A stretch of DNA of 64,000 bases from an uncultured Tateyamaria sp. Its GTDB lineage: Bacteria; Pseudomonadota; Alphaproteobacteria; Rhodobacterales; Rhodobacteraceae. Numbering within the stretch: position 1 is the stretch's first letter; each line of letters opens with the position of its first letter. The translations under genes and the position numbers were made by a program. This document shows positions 46,040 to 54,554 of this stretch, in pieces. The notes beneath the pieces were generated by a model. It was not told the DNA's origin. It saw only the letters and a program-made list of their open reading frames with translations, and did not search any database. The DNA is taken from positions 1-64,000 of the forward strand of contig NZ_CANNES010000014.1 of assembly GCF_947503705.1 (NCBI RefSeq), given 5' to 3'.

Positions 46040-46908
46040 GCGATTGCGGCACACGGGCGGTGTCGGTGATCGGGTTCATCGGCTCGGTCTTTTCGCCGTG
46101 GTACCGCTGGTCGGGGCGGAAAAACCCGCAAAACCACGTCTGCATCAACGTGGCGACCTATGGGCCGGGGGGCCGGTTCACGATGACCGACCGGGGCATC
46201 TCCGCACTGCGGCAGTCCGAGGACCGGTTCGAGGTCGGGCCATCCGCCATGCACTGGGACGGCAACGATCTGGTGATCGACATCGACGAGGTCTCCTCGC
46301 CCCCATTGATCAGCCGGATCAAAGGGCAAATTCGGGTCACACCCTCGGCCATCACAAACGTGGAACTGCCGCTGACACCGGACGACGCACATATCTGGCG
46401 GCCCTTCGCGCCCCGCTCGCGGATCACGGTCGATATCGACCGGCCCGGCTGGCAATGGAACGGCGAAGGGTATTTCGATGCCAATTTCGGCACCCGGGCG
46501 CTTGAGGAAGACTTCAGCTACTGGACCTGGGGGCGCTATCCCACGTCACAAGGGGCCACATGCTTCTATGACGCCACGCGACTGGATGGGTCGGAATTGG
46601 CGGCTGCCTTCAGCTTTGACAATGACGGTACCGCGCAAACGATCCCCCTGCCCCCAAAGGCGCCCATGCGACGCTCGCTCTGGGCGGTCAAACGCGAAAC
46701 GCGCGGGGACATCGGCACACGGGCAAAACAAGTCCAGGGCATGCTGGACGCGCCGTTCTATTCACGCTCGGCCGTCGAAACGACGCTGAACGGCGAAACA
46801 GTAACCGGCGTGCACGAGGCGCTCGACCTCACGCGGTTCCGCTCCCCCCTGATCAAACCCATGCTGGCCGTCCGGGTTCCCCGCCGCGCCAAATGGACGT
46901 TTGCCTGA
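45949..46908 (+). CDS. crtC: Carotenoid 1,2-hydratase
   Basis: 319 residues from the ATG at 45949, the first in-frame start that keeps the conserved N-terminus (GPNGYAWWYVDGLSD, IGFIGSVFSPWYRW). Other family stretches are WHWDGNDLVID-like (MHWDGNDLVIDI), HIWRPFAPRSRI and GYFDANFGTRALEEDFSYWTWGR. Adds water across the C1-C2 double bond of neurosporene-type carotenoids. The start lies inside crtD, so translation is coupled. Confidence 0.93.
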   Translation: MACGRGDRSRPNFDIPVGPNGYAWWYVDGLSDCGTRAVSVIGFIGSVFSPWYRWSGRKNPQNHVCINVATYGPGGRFTMTDRGISALRQSEDRFEVGPSAMHWDGNDLVIDIDEVSSPPLISRIKGQIRVTPSAITNVELPLTPDDAHIWRPFAPRSRITVDIDRPGWQWNGEGYFDANFGTRALEEDFSYWTWGRYPTSQGATCFYDATRLDGSELAAAFSFDNDGTAQTIPLPPKAPMRRSLWAVKRETRGDIGTRAKQVQGMLDAPFYSRSAVETTLNGETVTGVHEALDLTRFRSPLIKPMLAVRVPRRAKWTFA

Positions 46909-46970
46909 CCTTTCCCTTCATTGTTCCATAAATACTGCCGGGGAGTTTGAGGGGCCGGCCCCTCATCCCG
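46908..46970 (+). repeat. Dispersed intergenic repeat, copy 6 with GC palindrome
   Basis: Begins at the crtC stop: TGACCTTTCCCTTCATTGTT, then CCATAAATACTGCCGGGG and the palindrome TGAGGGGCCGGCCCCTCA at 46948-46965. Its first 21 bases are repeated in mirror orientation at 47035-47055. Confidence 0.7.
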
Positions 46971-47009
46971 CACATGCAACCAGAACCGACATCGCCAGTT
47001 TCGCGCGTT

Positions 47010-47055
47010 GGAGCCTCCGGCGGGCAATACTTTCAGAACAATGAAGGGAAAGGTC
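47010..47055 (-). repeat. Dispersed intergenic repeat, copy 7, inverted
   Basis: On the minus strand this reads TGACCTTTCCCTTCATTGTT, then CTGAAAGTATTGCCCGCCGG, starting at the tspO stop codon. The first 21 bp match copy 6 perfectly, giving a large inverted repeat across the crtC-tspO gap that may end transcription in both directions. Confidence 0.7.
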
Positions 47056-47536
47056 AGCCCGGCTGAACAGTGGCCTTCGCGGCTTCTTCGCGATTGAGGT
47101 TCCAGACCGATGCGTTCAGCGCACCGGCAATGGTCACCCAAATCAGGTAGGGGATGAACAACATGCCCGCGATCGTATCCACCTGCCAAAGGGCCAGCAT
47201 CGCGCCAAAGACAGACAGCCACAGCGCCACAAGCACCAGCATCCCCAGGCGAATATGTTTGAGGCCGAAAAACACTGGCGTCCACACGGCGTTGAACGCA
47301 ATCTGGATCGACCAGAGCGCCATCGCCACGCCGTTGCCTTCGGCCACACCGGCCCGTGCCCCCGCCCCTGCCATACAGAGGTAGAGGACCATCCACGTGA
47401 CCGGAAACACCCAGTCAGGCGGCGTCCAGGACGGCTTGTTCAGCGATTTGTACCATGGCCCCGGCGAAAACAGCCCACCGGTCATCCCTGCCCCAAGGCA
47501 GGCCACCAGAAATAAACAGAAGAGAAGCCAGAACAT
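47054..47536 (-). CDS. tspO: Tryptophan-rich sensory protein TspO (CrtK)
   Basis: 160 residues from the ATG at 47536, five membrane helices. WYKSLNKPSWTPPDWVFPVTWMVLYLCMAGAGA is the hallmark of TspO/MBR proteins, and FNAVWTPVFFGL the second. It binds tetrapyrroles and in Rhodobacter modulates photosynthesis gene expression in response to oxygen. The gene is minus-strand, immediately after crtB. Confidence 0.95.
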   Translation of the reverse strand: MFWLLFCLFLVACLGAGMTGGLFSPGPWYKSLNKPSWTPPDWVFPVTWMVLYLCMAGAGARAGVAEGNGVAMALWSIQIAFNAVWTPVFFGLKHIRLGMLVLVALWLSVFGAMLALWQVDTIAGMLFIPYLIWVTIAGALNASVWNLNREEAAKATVQPG

Positions 47537-47540
47537 TGGA

Positions 47541-48575
47541 CTAGCGTAGCCCAACCTGGCCACCGATCATAGTGGCCCGATCAGATTGGCGACGTTCTTC
47601 AAGGGCGGCAAGCGCCTCAAACAGGCTGTCACTGCGCGCGGGCCGCGTGTTGCGGGCCGCCGCATCCACCAGGAATGCCACTTCTGGCAGTGGCTTGGCA
47701 TAAAGCACGGCAGATTGCGGCATCACCATACTGATCCCGCTTTGCAGCACCGACTGGCCCAGCCACCCGATCTTTTGCGCCTTGGACGTCCGCGCCCGCG
47801 CCGTGATCGAATCGTAGCCCATCGTGGTCAGCTTGCCCGCAATCCCCGCATAGATGAACCGCGCCCCGTAAATGCCGGGACGGCAGGATTTTGGCAGGGC
47901 TGCGATCCCCGGCTCTGCGCGGTAATAGAGCCTGTTCGCCTCCATCACCAGGCGTTTGACCATGCCCCGCACCGCCTTGGTCGGGCGCGGGTCGGCAAAG
48001 AACGCCTGACGGTCGATGCCTGCCTCGTCCAGCCAGTCGGTCGGCAAGTAAAGCCGCCCTTCCAGCGCATCCTCGCCCACGTCGCGGGCAATGTTCGTCA
48101 GCTGCATCGCCACGCCCAGATCGCACGCCCGCGCCAACGCATCCGCATCCCGCACGCCCATCAGCACGCACATCATCGCACCCACGGCCGACGCCACCCG
48201 CGCCGAATAATCCCGCACCTCGCTCAGGCTCGCATAGGTCCGTGCATCCGCGTCCCACGCCAGCCCCTCCAGCAGCGCATCAGGCAGCGTGCGGGGCATG
48301 TCGAACTGCTCCACCACGGCGGTAAAGGCCCGGTCCGGGGCCGCATTCTCGGGACGGCCCGCATAGACCCGGTCAAGCCTGTCGCGCAGCCGCAGCACCG
48401 CCTCGACCTTTTCGGCTTTCAGGTCAACCTCATCATCGGCCAGCCTGCAAAACGCATAAAGCGCCAGCGCCGGATCGCGAACCTTTTTAGGCAACAGCTT
48501 GGACGCCGCATGGAACGACAACGACCCGTGGCGAATGGCTTCTGTACAGGCGTGCAGGTCGCGCGGGTCCATCAT
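47541..48575 (-). CDS. crtB: Phytoene synthase
   Basis: 344 residues. Squalene/phytoene synthase motifs: YAFCRLADDEVD (first Asp-rich motif), SVDxxL-type region ALYAFCR, and MQLTNIARDVGEDALEGRLYLP (second motif). Condenses two geranylgeranyl diphosphates to phytoene. The ATG overlaps the crtI stop (ATGA). Confidence 0.96.
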   Translation of the reverse strand: MMDPRDLHACTEAIRHGSLSFHAASKLLPKKVRDPALALYAFCRLADDEVDLKAEKVEAVLRLRDRLDRVYAGRPENAAPDRAFTAVVEQFDMPRTLPDALLEGLAWDADARTYASLSEVRDYSARVASAVGAMMCVLMGVRDADALARACDLGVAMQLTNIARDVGEDALEGRLYLPTDWLDEAGIDRQAFFADPRPTKAVRGMVKRLVMEANRLYYRAEPGIAALPKSCRPGIYGARFIYAGIAGKLTTMGYDSITARARTSKAQKIGWLGQSVLQSGISMVMPQSAVLYAKPLPEVAFLVDAAARNTRPARSDSLFEALAALEERRQSDRATMIGGQVGLR

Positions 48576-50101
48576 GTGACCGGATCCGGCACAAGCTGGC
48601 TGAGGACTTCGGCGGTGGAAATCACCCCCGGCACACCGGCGCCCGGATGGGTGCCCGCCCCGACCAGATACAGCCCCTCGGCCTCCTCCGACACGTTATG
48701 GGGGCGGAACCAGGCCGATTGCAGAATGCGCGGCTCAATCGAAAACCCGGCGCCATGCGGCGACAGGTACCGATCACGAAAGGTCTCCGGCGTGAACACC
48801 TGCTCGGTCACGATTTTCGACTCTAACCCGGGCAAAAGCTGCTCTTCCAGCACCTTGAGCATCTTGGCCTTATAGACCTCGGCCTCCGTCTCCCAATCCA
48901 CGCCGCCATGGCCAAGATGGGGGACAGGGGACAGAACATAAAAGGTATCATCCCCCTCAGGCGCCACCGACGGATCAGTTACCGAAGGACGGTGAATATA
49001 AAGGCTCATGTCATCCGACAGCTTCCCCTTCATGAAAATATCATGAAGCAAGCCGGTGTAGCGGGGGCTGTTCAGAATGGTGTGATGACCCACATCGGCC
49101 CAATCGCCGCGCGTGCCCTTGGTCCCGAAATACCACACGAAGAGGCTCATGGAATAGCGGGTGCGCCTGAGCCGCTTGGGCGTCCACCGCTTCTTGGGCG
49201 CATCGCGCATCAGATGGTTGTAGGTGTGGCCGCTATCGGCATTGCTGACGACCACGTCGGCCCCCATCTCCAGACCAGAGGATAGGCGCACGCCACGGGC
49301 CTTGCCCTCACGGACGACAATCTGGTCCACCTCTGTCTGCATCAGCAACGTGCCGCCCTGGCTCATGATGACATCGGCCATGCGCTCGGCCATGCCGGCC
49401 AGACCGCCCATCGCATAATGCACCCCGAACTCCTTTTCGAGGTAGCTGACAAGGATATACATCGAGGTCACGTTGCACGGATCACCGCCGATAAAGAGGG
49501 GGTGAAAGGAAAAGGCCATGCGGAGCTTGTCATTGCGGAACCGCTTGGACGCATGGGCATAAACCGACCGATCGGCACGCAGCAGACCAAAGGTCGGCAA
49601 CACCTCGATCAGGTCCCACAGCTTGTGCATCGACCGGCGGCCAAGGTCTTCAAACCCGAACCAATAGCGCTTTTCACTGTCCTTCAGGAACTTGTCAAAA
49701 CCGGCCACATCGCGGGGCTCGATCTTGGCCACCTCGGCGCGCATCTTATCGGTGTCCTGCTGGGCGACAAACTTGGTGCCGTCGGGCCAGCGGATTTCAT
49801 AGAACGGATCAAGGGGCTTCAACTCCACCTCAGAGGCGAAATCACGACCACAGGCCGCCCACAGCTCTTTGTACAACTGCGGCACGGTCACAATGGTCGG
49901 GCCCAGATCAAAACGGTGGCCATCCTGCCAAATGGCAGAGCCGCGCCCCCCCGGCACATCCAGCTTGTCGATGACGGTGACCTTGTAGCCCTTGGCACCC
50001 AATCGCATGGCAGCGGCCAGGCCGCCCAAACCGGCACCCACCACGATGGCACGGTTGCCCGTGGCGCTTTCCGACGATTCGATCTGATCAAGACGTGTCA
50101 T
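48572..50101 (-). CDS. crtI: Phytoene desaturase
   Basis: 509 residues. FAD motif AIVVGAGLGGLAAAMRLGAKGY near the N-terminus, RGSAIWQDGHRFDLGPTIVT, and C-terminal GLYLVGAGTHPGAGVPGVISTAEV. In this pathway it makes three desaturations to neurosporene. Its start codon lies inside one PpsR-type site of the divergent crtI/crtA promoter. Confidence 0.97.
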   Translation of the reverse strand: MTRLDQIESSESATGNRAIVVGAGLGGLAAAMRLGAKGYKVTVIDKLDVPGGRGSAIWQDGHRFDLGPTIVTVPQLYKELWAACGRDFASEVELKPLDPFYEIRWPDGTKFVAQQDTDKMRAEVAKIEPRDVAGFDKFLKDSEKRYWFGFEDLGRRSMHKLWDLIEVLPTFGLLRADRSVYAHASKRFRNDKLRMAFSFHPLFIGGDPCNVTSMYILVSYLEKEFGVHYAMGGLAGMAERMADVIMSQGGTLLMQTEVDQIVVREGKARGVRLSSGLEMGADVVVSNADSGHTYNHLMRDAPKKRWTPKRLRRTRYSMSLFVWYFGTKGTRGDWADVGHHTILNSPRYTGLLHDIFMKGKLSDDMSLYIHRPSVTDPSVAPEGDDTFYVLSPVPHLGHGGVDWETEAEVYKAKMLKVLEEQLLPGLESKIVTEQVFTPETFRDRYLSPHGAGFSIEPRILQSAWFRPHNVSEEAEGLYLVGAGTHPGAGVPGVISTAEVLSQLVPDPVT

Positions 50102-50138
50102 GTTACTGCGACAATAGATGTGTCTAGTTTAGTTGACA
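50096..50138. promoter_or_regulatory. Tandem PpsR/CrtJ operators between crtI and crtA
   Basis: TGTCATGTTACTGCGACA at 50096-50113, covering the crtI start codon, and TGTCTAGTTTAGTTGACA at 50121-50138, both TGT-N12-ACA and 7 bp apart. They sit at the divergent promoter of the crtIB-tspO and crtA-bchIDO operons. Confidence 0.88.
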
Positions 50139-50199
50139 ATTTGTTTTCGACCGATAGGCTTAATCAAGCGCCATACCGGTGCAAAAACAGTGCGATGAG

Positions 50200-50907
50200 A
50201 TGAACCAGACGACGACACTTTCCTTCTTCCGCTTTGAGCGGTGGCAAGACCGGGCGTGGGCGCTGACCATGATGGGCGGTGCACGACTGGCCATGGCACG
50301 CATACCGGACCTGGGATTTTGGAAGCTCTGCGGGTCCGGTACGGGCGAGGGGTTCACGCCCATCCCCAACACCGCCGTCTATGCGATATTGTGCACCTGG
50401 CCGGACGAGGCGACGGCACGGGCACGACTGTCCGAAACGCGCATCTTCCAACGCTACCGCGCCCGCGCAGTCGAAGATTGGACCGTGTTTCTCGCCCCCA
50501 CCTCCGCGCGCGGGGAGTGGAGCGGGCAAACCCCCTTTTCGCCTGTGTCAGAGCCGCAATCGGGCGCTATCGCCGCCCTTACCCGCGCCACTGTCAAACC
50601 GCGCATCGCCCTGAAATTCTGGGGCCGCGTGCCCGACATTTCCGCCATGATCGGCAGCGACAAGAACGTGGCCTTCAAGATCGGGATCGGCGAAGTGCCG
50701 CTGTTGCACCAGATCACCTTTTCCATCTGGCCCGGCGCCCACGAAATGGCGCAATTCGCTCGTGAAAACGGGCCACATGCCAGCGCCATCCGGGCGGTGC
50801 GCGACGGCGCGTGGTTCAAAGAAGAGCTTTATGCCCGCTTCGCCATTCTGGGTGACACAGGCACATGGGGCGGCACCAGCCCCCTGCAAGGACTGAAACT
50901 CACATGA
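50200..50907 (+). CDS. crtA: Spheroidene monooxygenase
   Basis: 235 residues from the ATG at 50200; a GTG at 50179 would add seven residues. Conserved stretches are FFRFERWQDRAWALTMMGGARLAMARIPDLGFWKLCGSGTGEGFTP-like text at the N-terminus and TPFSP, FWGRVPDISAMI, HQITFSIWP further on. It adds the keto group giving spheroidenone under oxygen, the usual pigment of aerobic phototrophs. The stop overlaps bchI (ATGA). Confidence 0.94.
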   Translation: MNQTTTLSFFRFERWQDRAWALTMMGGARLAMARIPDLGFWKLCGSGTGEGFTPIPNTAVYAILCTWPDEATARARLSETRIFQRYRARAVEDWTVFLAPTSARGEWSGQTPFSPVSEPQSGAIAALTRATVKPRIALKFWGRVPDISAMIGSDKNVAFKIGIGEVPLLHQITFSIWPGAHEMAQFARENGPHASAIRAVRDGAWFKEELYARFAILGDTGTWGGTSPLQGLKLT

Positions 50908-51911
50908 CCAAGACCCCCTTTCCGTTCTCTGCCATCGTCGGTCAGGACGATATGAAACAGGCAATGATTCTGACGGCGATTGATCCGGGCATCGGCGGCG
51001 TTCTGGTCTTTGGCGACCGGGGCACGGGCAAATCCACCGCCGTACGGGCGCTCGCGGCCCTCTTGCCTCCGATCAAGGCTGTGGTGGGTTGCCCGATCAA
51101 CGCCGCCAGCCATGACGCCTGCCCCGAGTGGGCCAATATTGAGACCGGGAAAACCGCCAATATCCCCACCCCCGTGATCGACCTGCCCCTCGGCGCGACC
51201 GAGGATCGCGTGGTCGGTGCGCTTGATATCGAACGGGCGCTGACACGGGGGGAAAAAGCGTTTGAACCGGGCCTCCTGGCCCGTGCGAACCGGGGCTATC
51301 TTTATATCGACGAGGTCAACCTGCTTGAGGATCACATCGTCGACCTCTTGCTCGACGTGGCCCAATCGGGTGAAAACGTGGTCGAACGCGAGGGGCTGTC
51401 GATCCGGCACCCGGCGCGCTTTGTCCTCGTTGGCTCCGGCAACCCGGAGGAAGGCGAATTGCGGCCCCAGTTGCTTGACCGTTTCGGCCTGTCGGTCGAG
51501 GTCCGCAGCCCCAATGACATCGCCCAACGCATCGAGGTCATCAAACGCCGCGATGCCTTTGAGTCCGATTTTGACGCCTTCATGACCACCTATTCGAAAA
51601 AAGACGCCACCATCCGCCGCAAGATCCTCGCCGCGCGCAAGGCCCTGCCGGGCATCGAGACGCCCGACACCATCCTGCACGACTGCGCCGAGCTGTGCAT
51701 CGCGTTGGGCAGTGACGGTCTGCGGGGCGAGCTGACCTTGCTGCGGGCGGCCCGCGCCTTGGCCGCCTACAAAAAACACGGCACCCTGACCCGCGCCCAC
51801 CTGCGCGACATTGCCCCCATCGCGCTCAGCCACCGCCTGCGCCGCGACCCTCTGGACGAAGCAGGCAGCAGCACCCGCGTGGCCCGCACCGTCGCCGAAG
51901 TGCTCGGATGA
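50904..51911 (+). CDS. bchI: Magnesium chelatase ATPase subunit I
   Basis: 335 residues from the ATG overlapping crtA. AAA+ Walker A GDRGTGKS, Walker B GYLYIDEVNLLEDHIVDLLLDVA, sensor region FVLVGSGNPEEGELRPQLLDRFGLSVEV. With BchD and BchH it inserts Mg2+ into protoporphyrin IX using ATP. BchH is not encoded in this window. Confidence 0.97.
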   Translation: MTKTPFPFSAIVGQDDMKQAMILTAIDPGIGGVLVFGDRGTGKSTAVRALAALLPPIKAVVGCPINAASHDACPEWANIETGKTANIPTPVIDLPLGATEDRVVGALDIERALTRGEKAFEPGLLARANRGYLYIDEVNLLEDHIVDLLLDVAQSGENVVEREGLSIRHPARFVLVGSGNPEEGELRPQLLDRFGLSVEVRSPNDIAQRIEVIKRRDAFESDFDAFMTTYSKKDATIRRKILAARKALPGIETPDTILHDCAELCIALGSDGLRGELTLLRAARALAAYKKHGTLTRAHLRDIAPIALSHRLRRDPLDEAGSSTRVARTVAEVLG

Positions 51912-51935
51912 TGCGCCGGCGGCATCCGGCACAAT

Positions 51936-51953
51936 GGCGGATCAAGATCCGCC
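51936..51953. repeat. Perfect hairpin in the bchI-bchD gap
   Basis: GGCGGATC-AA-GATCCGCC, an 8-bp palindromic pair 25 bp after the bchI stop. The surrounding text (AATGGCGGATCAAGATCCGCC, then TTACGGGGATGCGTGAAC) looks like another short interspersed Rhodobacterales repeat. It may lower or tune bchD expression. Confidence 0.5.
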
Positions 51954-52001
51954 TTACGGGGATGCGTGAACCCTTGCGTTTCGTGGGCATGCTGTGACGC
52001 T

Positions 52002-53678
52002 GTGAGCGCGGCAAGCTGGCATATGGCGGCCTTGGCCTTGCGTCTTTTGGCCATTGACCCTGCGGGGCTCGGCGGGGCCGTCATCCGCATGCGCGCCAGT
52101 CCCGACCGGGACGCCGTGATTGCTGCCTTTGACAGCCCCCTGCCCCTGCGCAAAATGCCCCCCACGATCAGTGACGAACAGCTTTTGGGCGGAATAGACT
52201 TGTCGGCGACCCTTGCTTCGTCACAAGTTATTGAAAATAAAGGGTTCTTTTCAACTCCCTGCGTGGCGTTGATCCCCATGGCCGAACGCTGCACTCCCAC
52301 CCTTGCCGCCAAGCTTTGCAATCTCATGGATCAGTCTCTGCCTCAGGGGATTTTGGCCCTCGACGAAGGCGCCGAACCCGACGAGGCCGTCCCCCCTGCC
52401 CTCGCTGAACGTCTCGCTTTCCACATCGAACCCGAAGGCCGCAGGCCACCCGATTGGAACGTTGTCCCCGCGGGGACAAACTCCAAAACAACATCTGTCC
52501 CCGCGGGGACAGACACAAAAACCGTGCCCATTTCCGACGCGCTGATCCAACTCACGACACTCGCTGCAAGCTTCGGAATCCACTCTCTCCGCGCGCCCAC
52601 CCTCGCCCTGCGCGCCGCCCGCGCGCACGCTCTTTTTCATGGCCGCACCACGCTCACCGAACCCGACATCACCGCCGCCGCGTCCCTTGTCTACCCCCAC
52701 CGCGCAACGCTGGTCCCGCAAGAGGACGCTCCCGCCGATCCGCCCCCGCCAGAAGACCAGGCGCAAGACGAACCCGAGGGCCAGGACCAGTCCGACGACC
52801 TCACCTTGCCCGACGCCGATATGCTCATCGAGGCTGTCAAAGCACTGCTGCCTCCCGGCCTGCTCCACGGACTTGTCCCCGCGGGGACAAACCGGAATTC
52901 GGGCGGCGCTGGGGCGGGCCAAACACGCACTGGTAACCGCCGCGGACGCCCCCTGCCCTCGCGCCCCGGACGCCTCGATAGCAGCGCACGCATCGACCTC
53001 GTCGCGACCTTGCGCGCCGCCGCCCCCTGGCAACCCTTGCGCCGCCAACAACAGCCCAATCGCGTGGGCCTCTTGATCCGCCCTTCCGACATCCGCCTCA
53101 AACGGTATGCCGAGCAATCCGACCGCCTGTTGATCTTCTGCGTCGACGCGTCAGGCTCTGCCGCCATGTCCCGCCTGGGCGAGGCGAAAGGCGCAATCGA
53201 ACTCCTACTAGCCGACGCGTATGCCAGCCGCGATCACGTGTCGCTGATCGCGTTCCGGGGCACCGATGCTGAAATCCTTTTGCCCCCCACACGCTCGTTG
53301 GTGCAAACAAAACGGCGCTTGTCTGCCCTGCCGGGCGGGGGCGGTACGCCGCTGGCATCCGGGTTACAGAACGCTCTGCTGCTGGCCCAGCAATCCCGCT
53401 CCAAGGGGCTGACACCCACGGTCATTCTGATCACCGACGGGCGCGCCAATATTGCCCTCGACGGCTCTGCAAATCGCGCTCAGGCTGCGACGGATGCGAC
53501 GCAAATGGCGGCTGCCCTGCGCAGCGCTGGCATCGCAAGTCTGGTACTTGACATGTCGACCCGGCCCCAGCCCGCCTTGCAGGCTTTGGGCGCAACCCTG
53601 AACGCACCTTACGTCCCCCTGCCGCGCGCAAATGCGGAGCGCTTGACGAACGCTGTGACCGCCGCGCTGGACGGTTAA
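52002..53678 (+). CDS. bchD: Magnesium chelatase subunit D
   Basis: 558 residues from the GTG at 52002; an ATG at 52023 and a GTG at 51966 are alternatives and no ribosome-binding site decides between them. The N-terminal degenerate AAA+ domain (LRLLAIDPAGLGGAVIRMRAS) is followed by an acidic Pro-rich linker (about 240-285) and a C-terminal VWA domain with MIDAS DASGS (about 382-386). Scaffold for BchI and BchH in Mg insertion. Three copies of a 18-20 bp GC palindrome are embedded in the coding sequence and read as Val-Pro-Ala-Gly-Thr at about residues 154-158, 165-169 and 291-295. Confidence 0.95.
   Translation: MSAASWHMAALALRLLAIDPAGLGGAVIRMRASPDRDAVIAAFDSPLPLRKMPPTISDEQLLGGIDLSATLASSQVIENKGFFSTPCVALIPMAERCTPTLAAKLCNLMDQSLPQGILALDEGAEPDEAVPPALAERLAFHIEPEGRRPPDWNVVPAGTNSKTTSVPAGTDTKTVPISDALIQLTTLAASFGIHSLRAPTLALRAARAHALFHGRTTLTEPDITAAASLVYPHRATLVPQEDAPADPPPPEDQAQDEPEGQDQSDDLTLPDADMLIEAVKALLPPGLLHGLVPAGTNRNSGGAGAGQTRTGNRRGRPLPSRPGRLDSSARIDLVATLRAAAPWQPLRRQQQPNRVGLLIRPSDIRLKRYAEQSDRLLIFCVDASGSAAMSRLGEAKGAIELLLADAYASRDHVSLIAFRGTDAEILLPPTRSLVQTKRRLSALPGGGGTPLASGLQNALLLAQQSRSKGLTPTVILITDGRANIALDGSANRAQAATDATQMAAALRSAGIASLVLDMSTRPQPALQALGATLNAPYVPLPRANAERLTNAVTAALDG
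52462..52479. repeat. GC palindrome site A in bchD (candidate parS)
   Basis: TTGTCCCCGCGGGGACAA, perfect 18-bp palindrome in frame, read as VPAGT. Confidence 0.85.
52494..52513. repeat. GC palindrome site B in bchD (candidate parS)
   Basis: TCTGTCCCCGCGGGGACAGA, perfect 20-bp palindrome, centre 33 bp after that of site A, also read as VPAGT. Confidence 0.85.
52873..52890. repeat. GC palindrome site C in bchD (candidate parS)
   Basis: TTGTCCCCGCGGGGACAA, perfect 18-bp palindrome in frame, read as VPAGT, at the start of the C-terminal half. Confidence 0.85.
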
Positions 53679-53681
53679 GCG

Positions 53682-54554
53682 ATGGACTGGGCGGGCATCA
53701 AAGGCTGGCCAAATGCGCATTTGTCCCGGCGGGGACACGGCCCCGTGCATCGCTGGCATATTCAGGAAACGGGCAGCGGAAAAACCATCCTCCTGCTGCA
53801 TGGCGCGGGCGGCTCGACCCACAGTTTTCGCGATGTCAGTCCACTGCTCGCGGGCCGTTTTCACGTGATTGCACTCGACCTTCCTGGGCATGGATTCACG
53901 CAACTGGGTGCCCGGCATCGCAGTGGGTTAGACGACACGGCTCAGGACATCGCCGCGTTGTGCGCACAGGAAGGGTGGAGACCGGACATCATCATTGGGC
54001 ATTCGGCAGGTAGTGCGGTTGCGCTGCGACTGGCGCAAGGGGATTTGTCCCCGCGGGGACAAACGCCTTTGGTCATTGGAATCAATGCCGCCCTCAGCGA
54101 GTTCAAGGGCGTTGCAGGCCTCTTGTTTCCGGCGATGGCCAAGGCGCTGGCGGCGGTGCCGTTTACCGCCAGACTGTTCTCGGGGGCGTCGGCCAATCCG
54201 GCCCGGATCAAGGCTCTGATCGACAGCACAGGCTCTGTTCTGGATGCTGAAGGCTTGGCGCTTTATCGGCGGCTGGTATCGGACAGGGACCACGTGGACG
54301 GCACCCTGATCATGATGGCGCAATGGCGGTTGAACCCGCTGTTGGCGCGGTTGAAAGACCACCAAGGGCCGGTTCATTTCATCGTCGGGGACCAGGACAA
54401 AACCGTGTCCCCGCAGGTTTCAGCGGACGCGGCCAAGTTGATCGCCGGGGCGCAGGTACATCGCATCGCAGACCTTGGGCACTTGGCCCATGAAGAAAGG
54501 CCCGCCGAGGTGGCGGGCCTGATCATGCACATCATTGACGAAACCGGGGTTTAG
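53682..54554 (+). CDS. bchO: BchO, alpha/beta hydrolase of Mg-chelatase operon
   Basis: 290 residues, ATG 3 bp after the bchD stop. Alpha/beta hydrolase fold: LLLHGAGGSTHSFRDV, nucleophile elbow GHSAGS, VGDQDKTV and final His in DLGHLAHEE. BchO is conserved in purple-bacterial clusters after bchID; its substrate is unproven. Two copies of the GC palindrome (one imperfect) lie in the gene, read here as Leu-Ser-Arg/Pro-Arg-Gly. Its TAG overlaps the TAA of convergent repB, so no spacer separates the photosynthesis cluster from the replication module. Confidence 0.93.
   Translation: MDWAGIKGWPNAHLSRRGHGPVHRWHIQETGSGKTILLLHGAGGSTHSFRDVSPLLAGRFHVIALDLPGHGFTQLGARHRSGLDDTAQDIAALCAQEGWRPDIIIGHSAGSAVALRLAQGDLSPRGQTPLVIGINAALSEFKGVAGLLFPAMAKALAAVPFTARLFSGASANPARIKALIDSTGSVLDAEGLALYRRLVSDRDHVDGTLIMMAQWRLNPLLARLKDHQGPVHFIVGDQDKTVSPQVSADAAKLIAGAQVHRIADLGHLAHEERPAEVAGLIMHIIDETGV
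53721..53737. repeat. GC palindrome variant site D in bchO
   Basis: TTGTCCCGGCGGGGACA, the same core with one substitution that breaks perfect symmetry. Located near the 5' end of bchO, read as LSRRG. Confidence 0.6.
54044..54063. repeat. GC palindrome site E in bchO (candidate parS)
   Basis: TTTGTCCCCGCGGGGACAAA, perfect 20-bp palindrome, read as LSPRGQ, in a different codon phase from the bchD copies. Confidence 0.85.

Noticed and set aside
54400-54420. Additional GC palindrome copy in bchO (GTGTCCCCGCAGG)
   Set aside because: Only one arm matches; the second arm is missing, so it is counted as chance or a decayed half-site.
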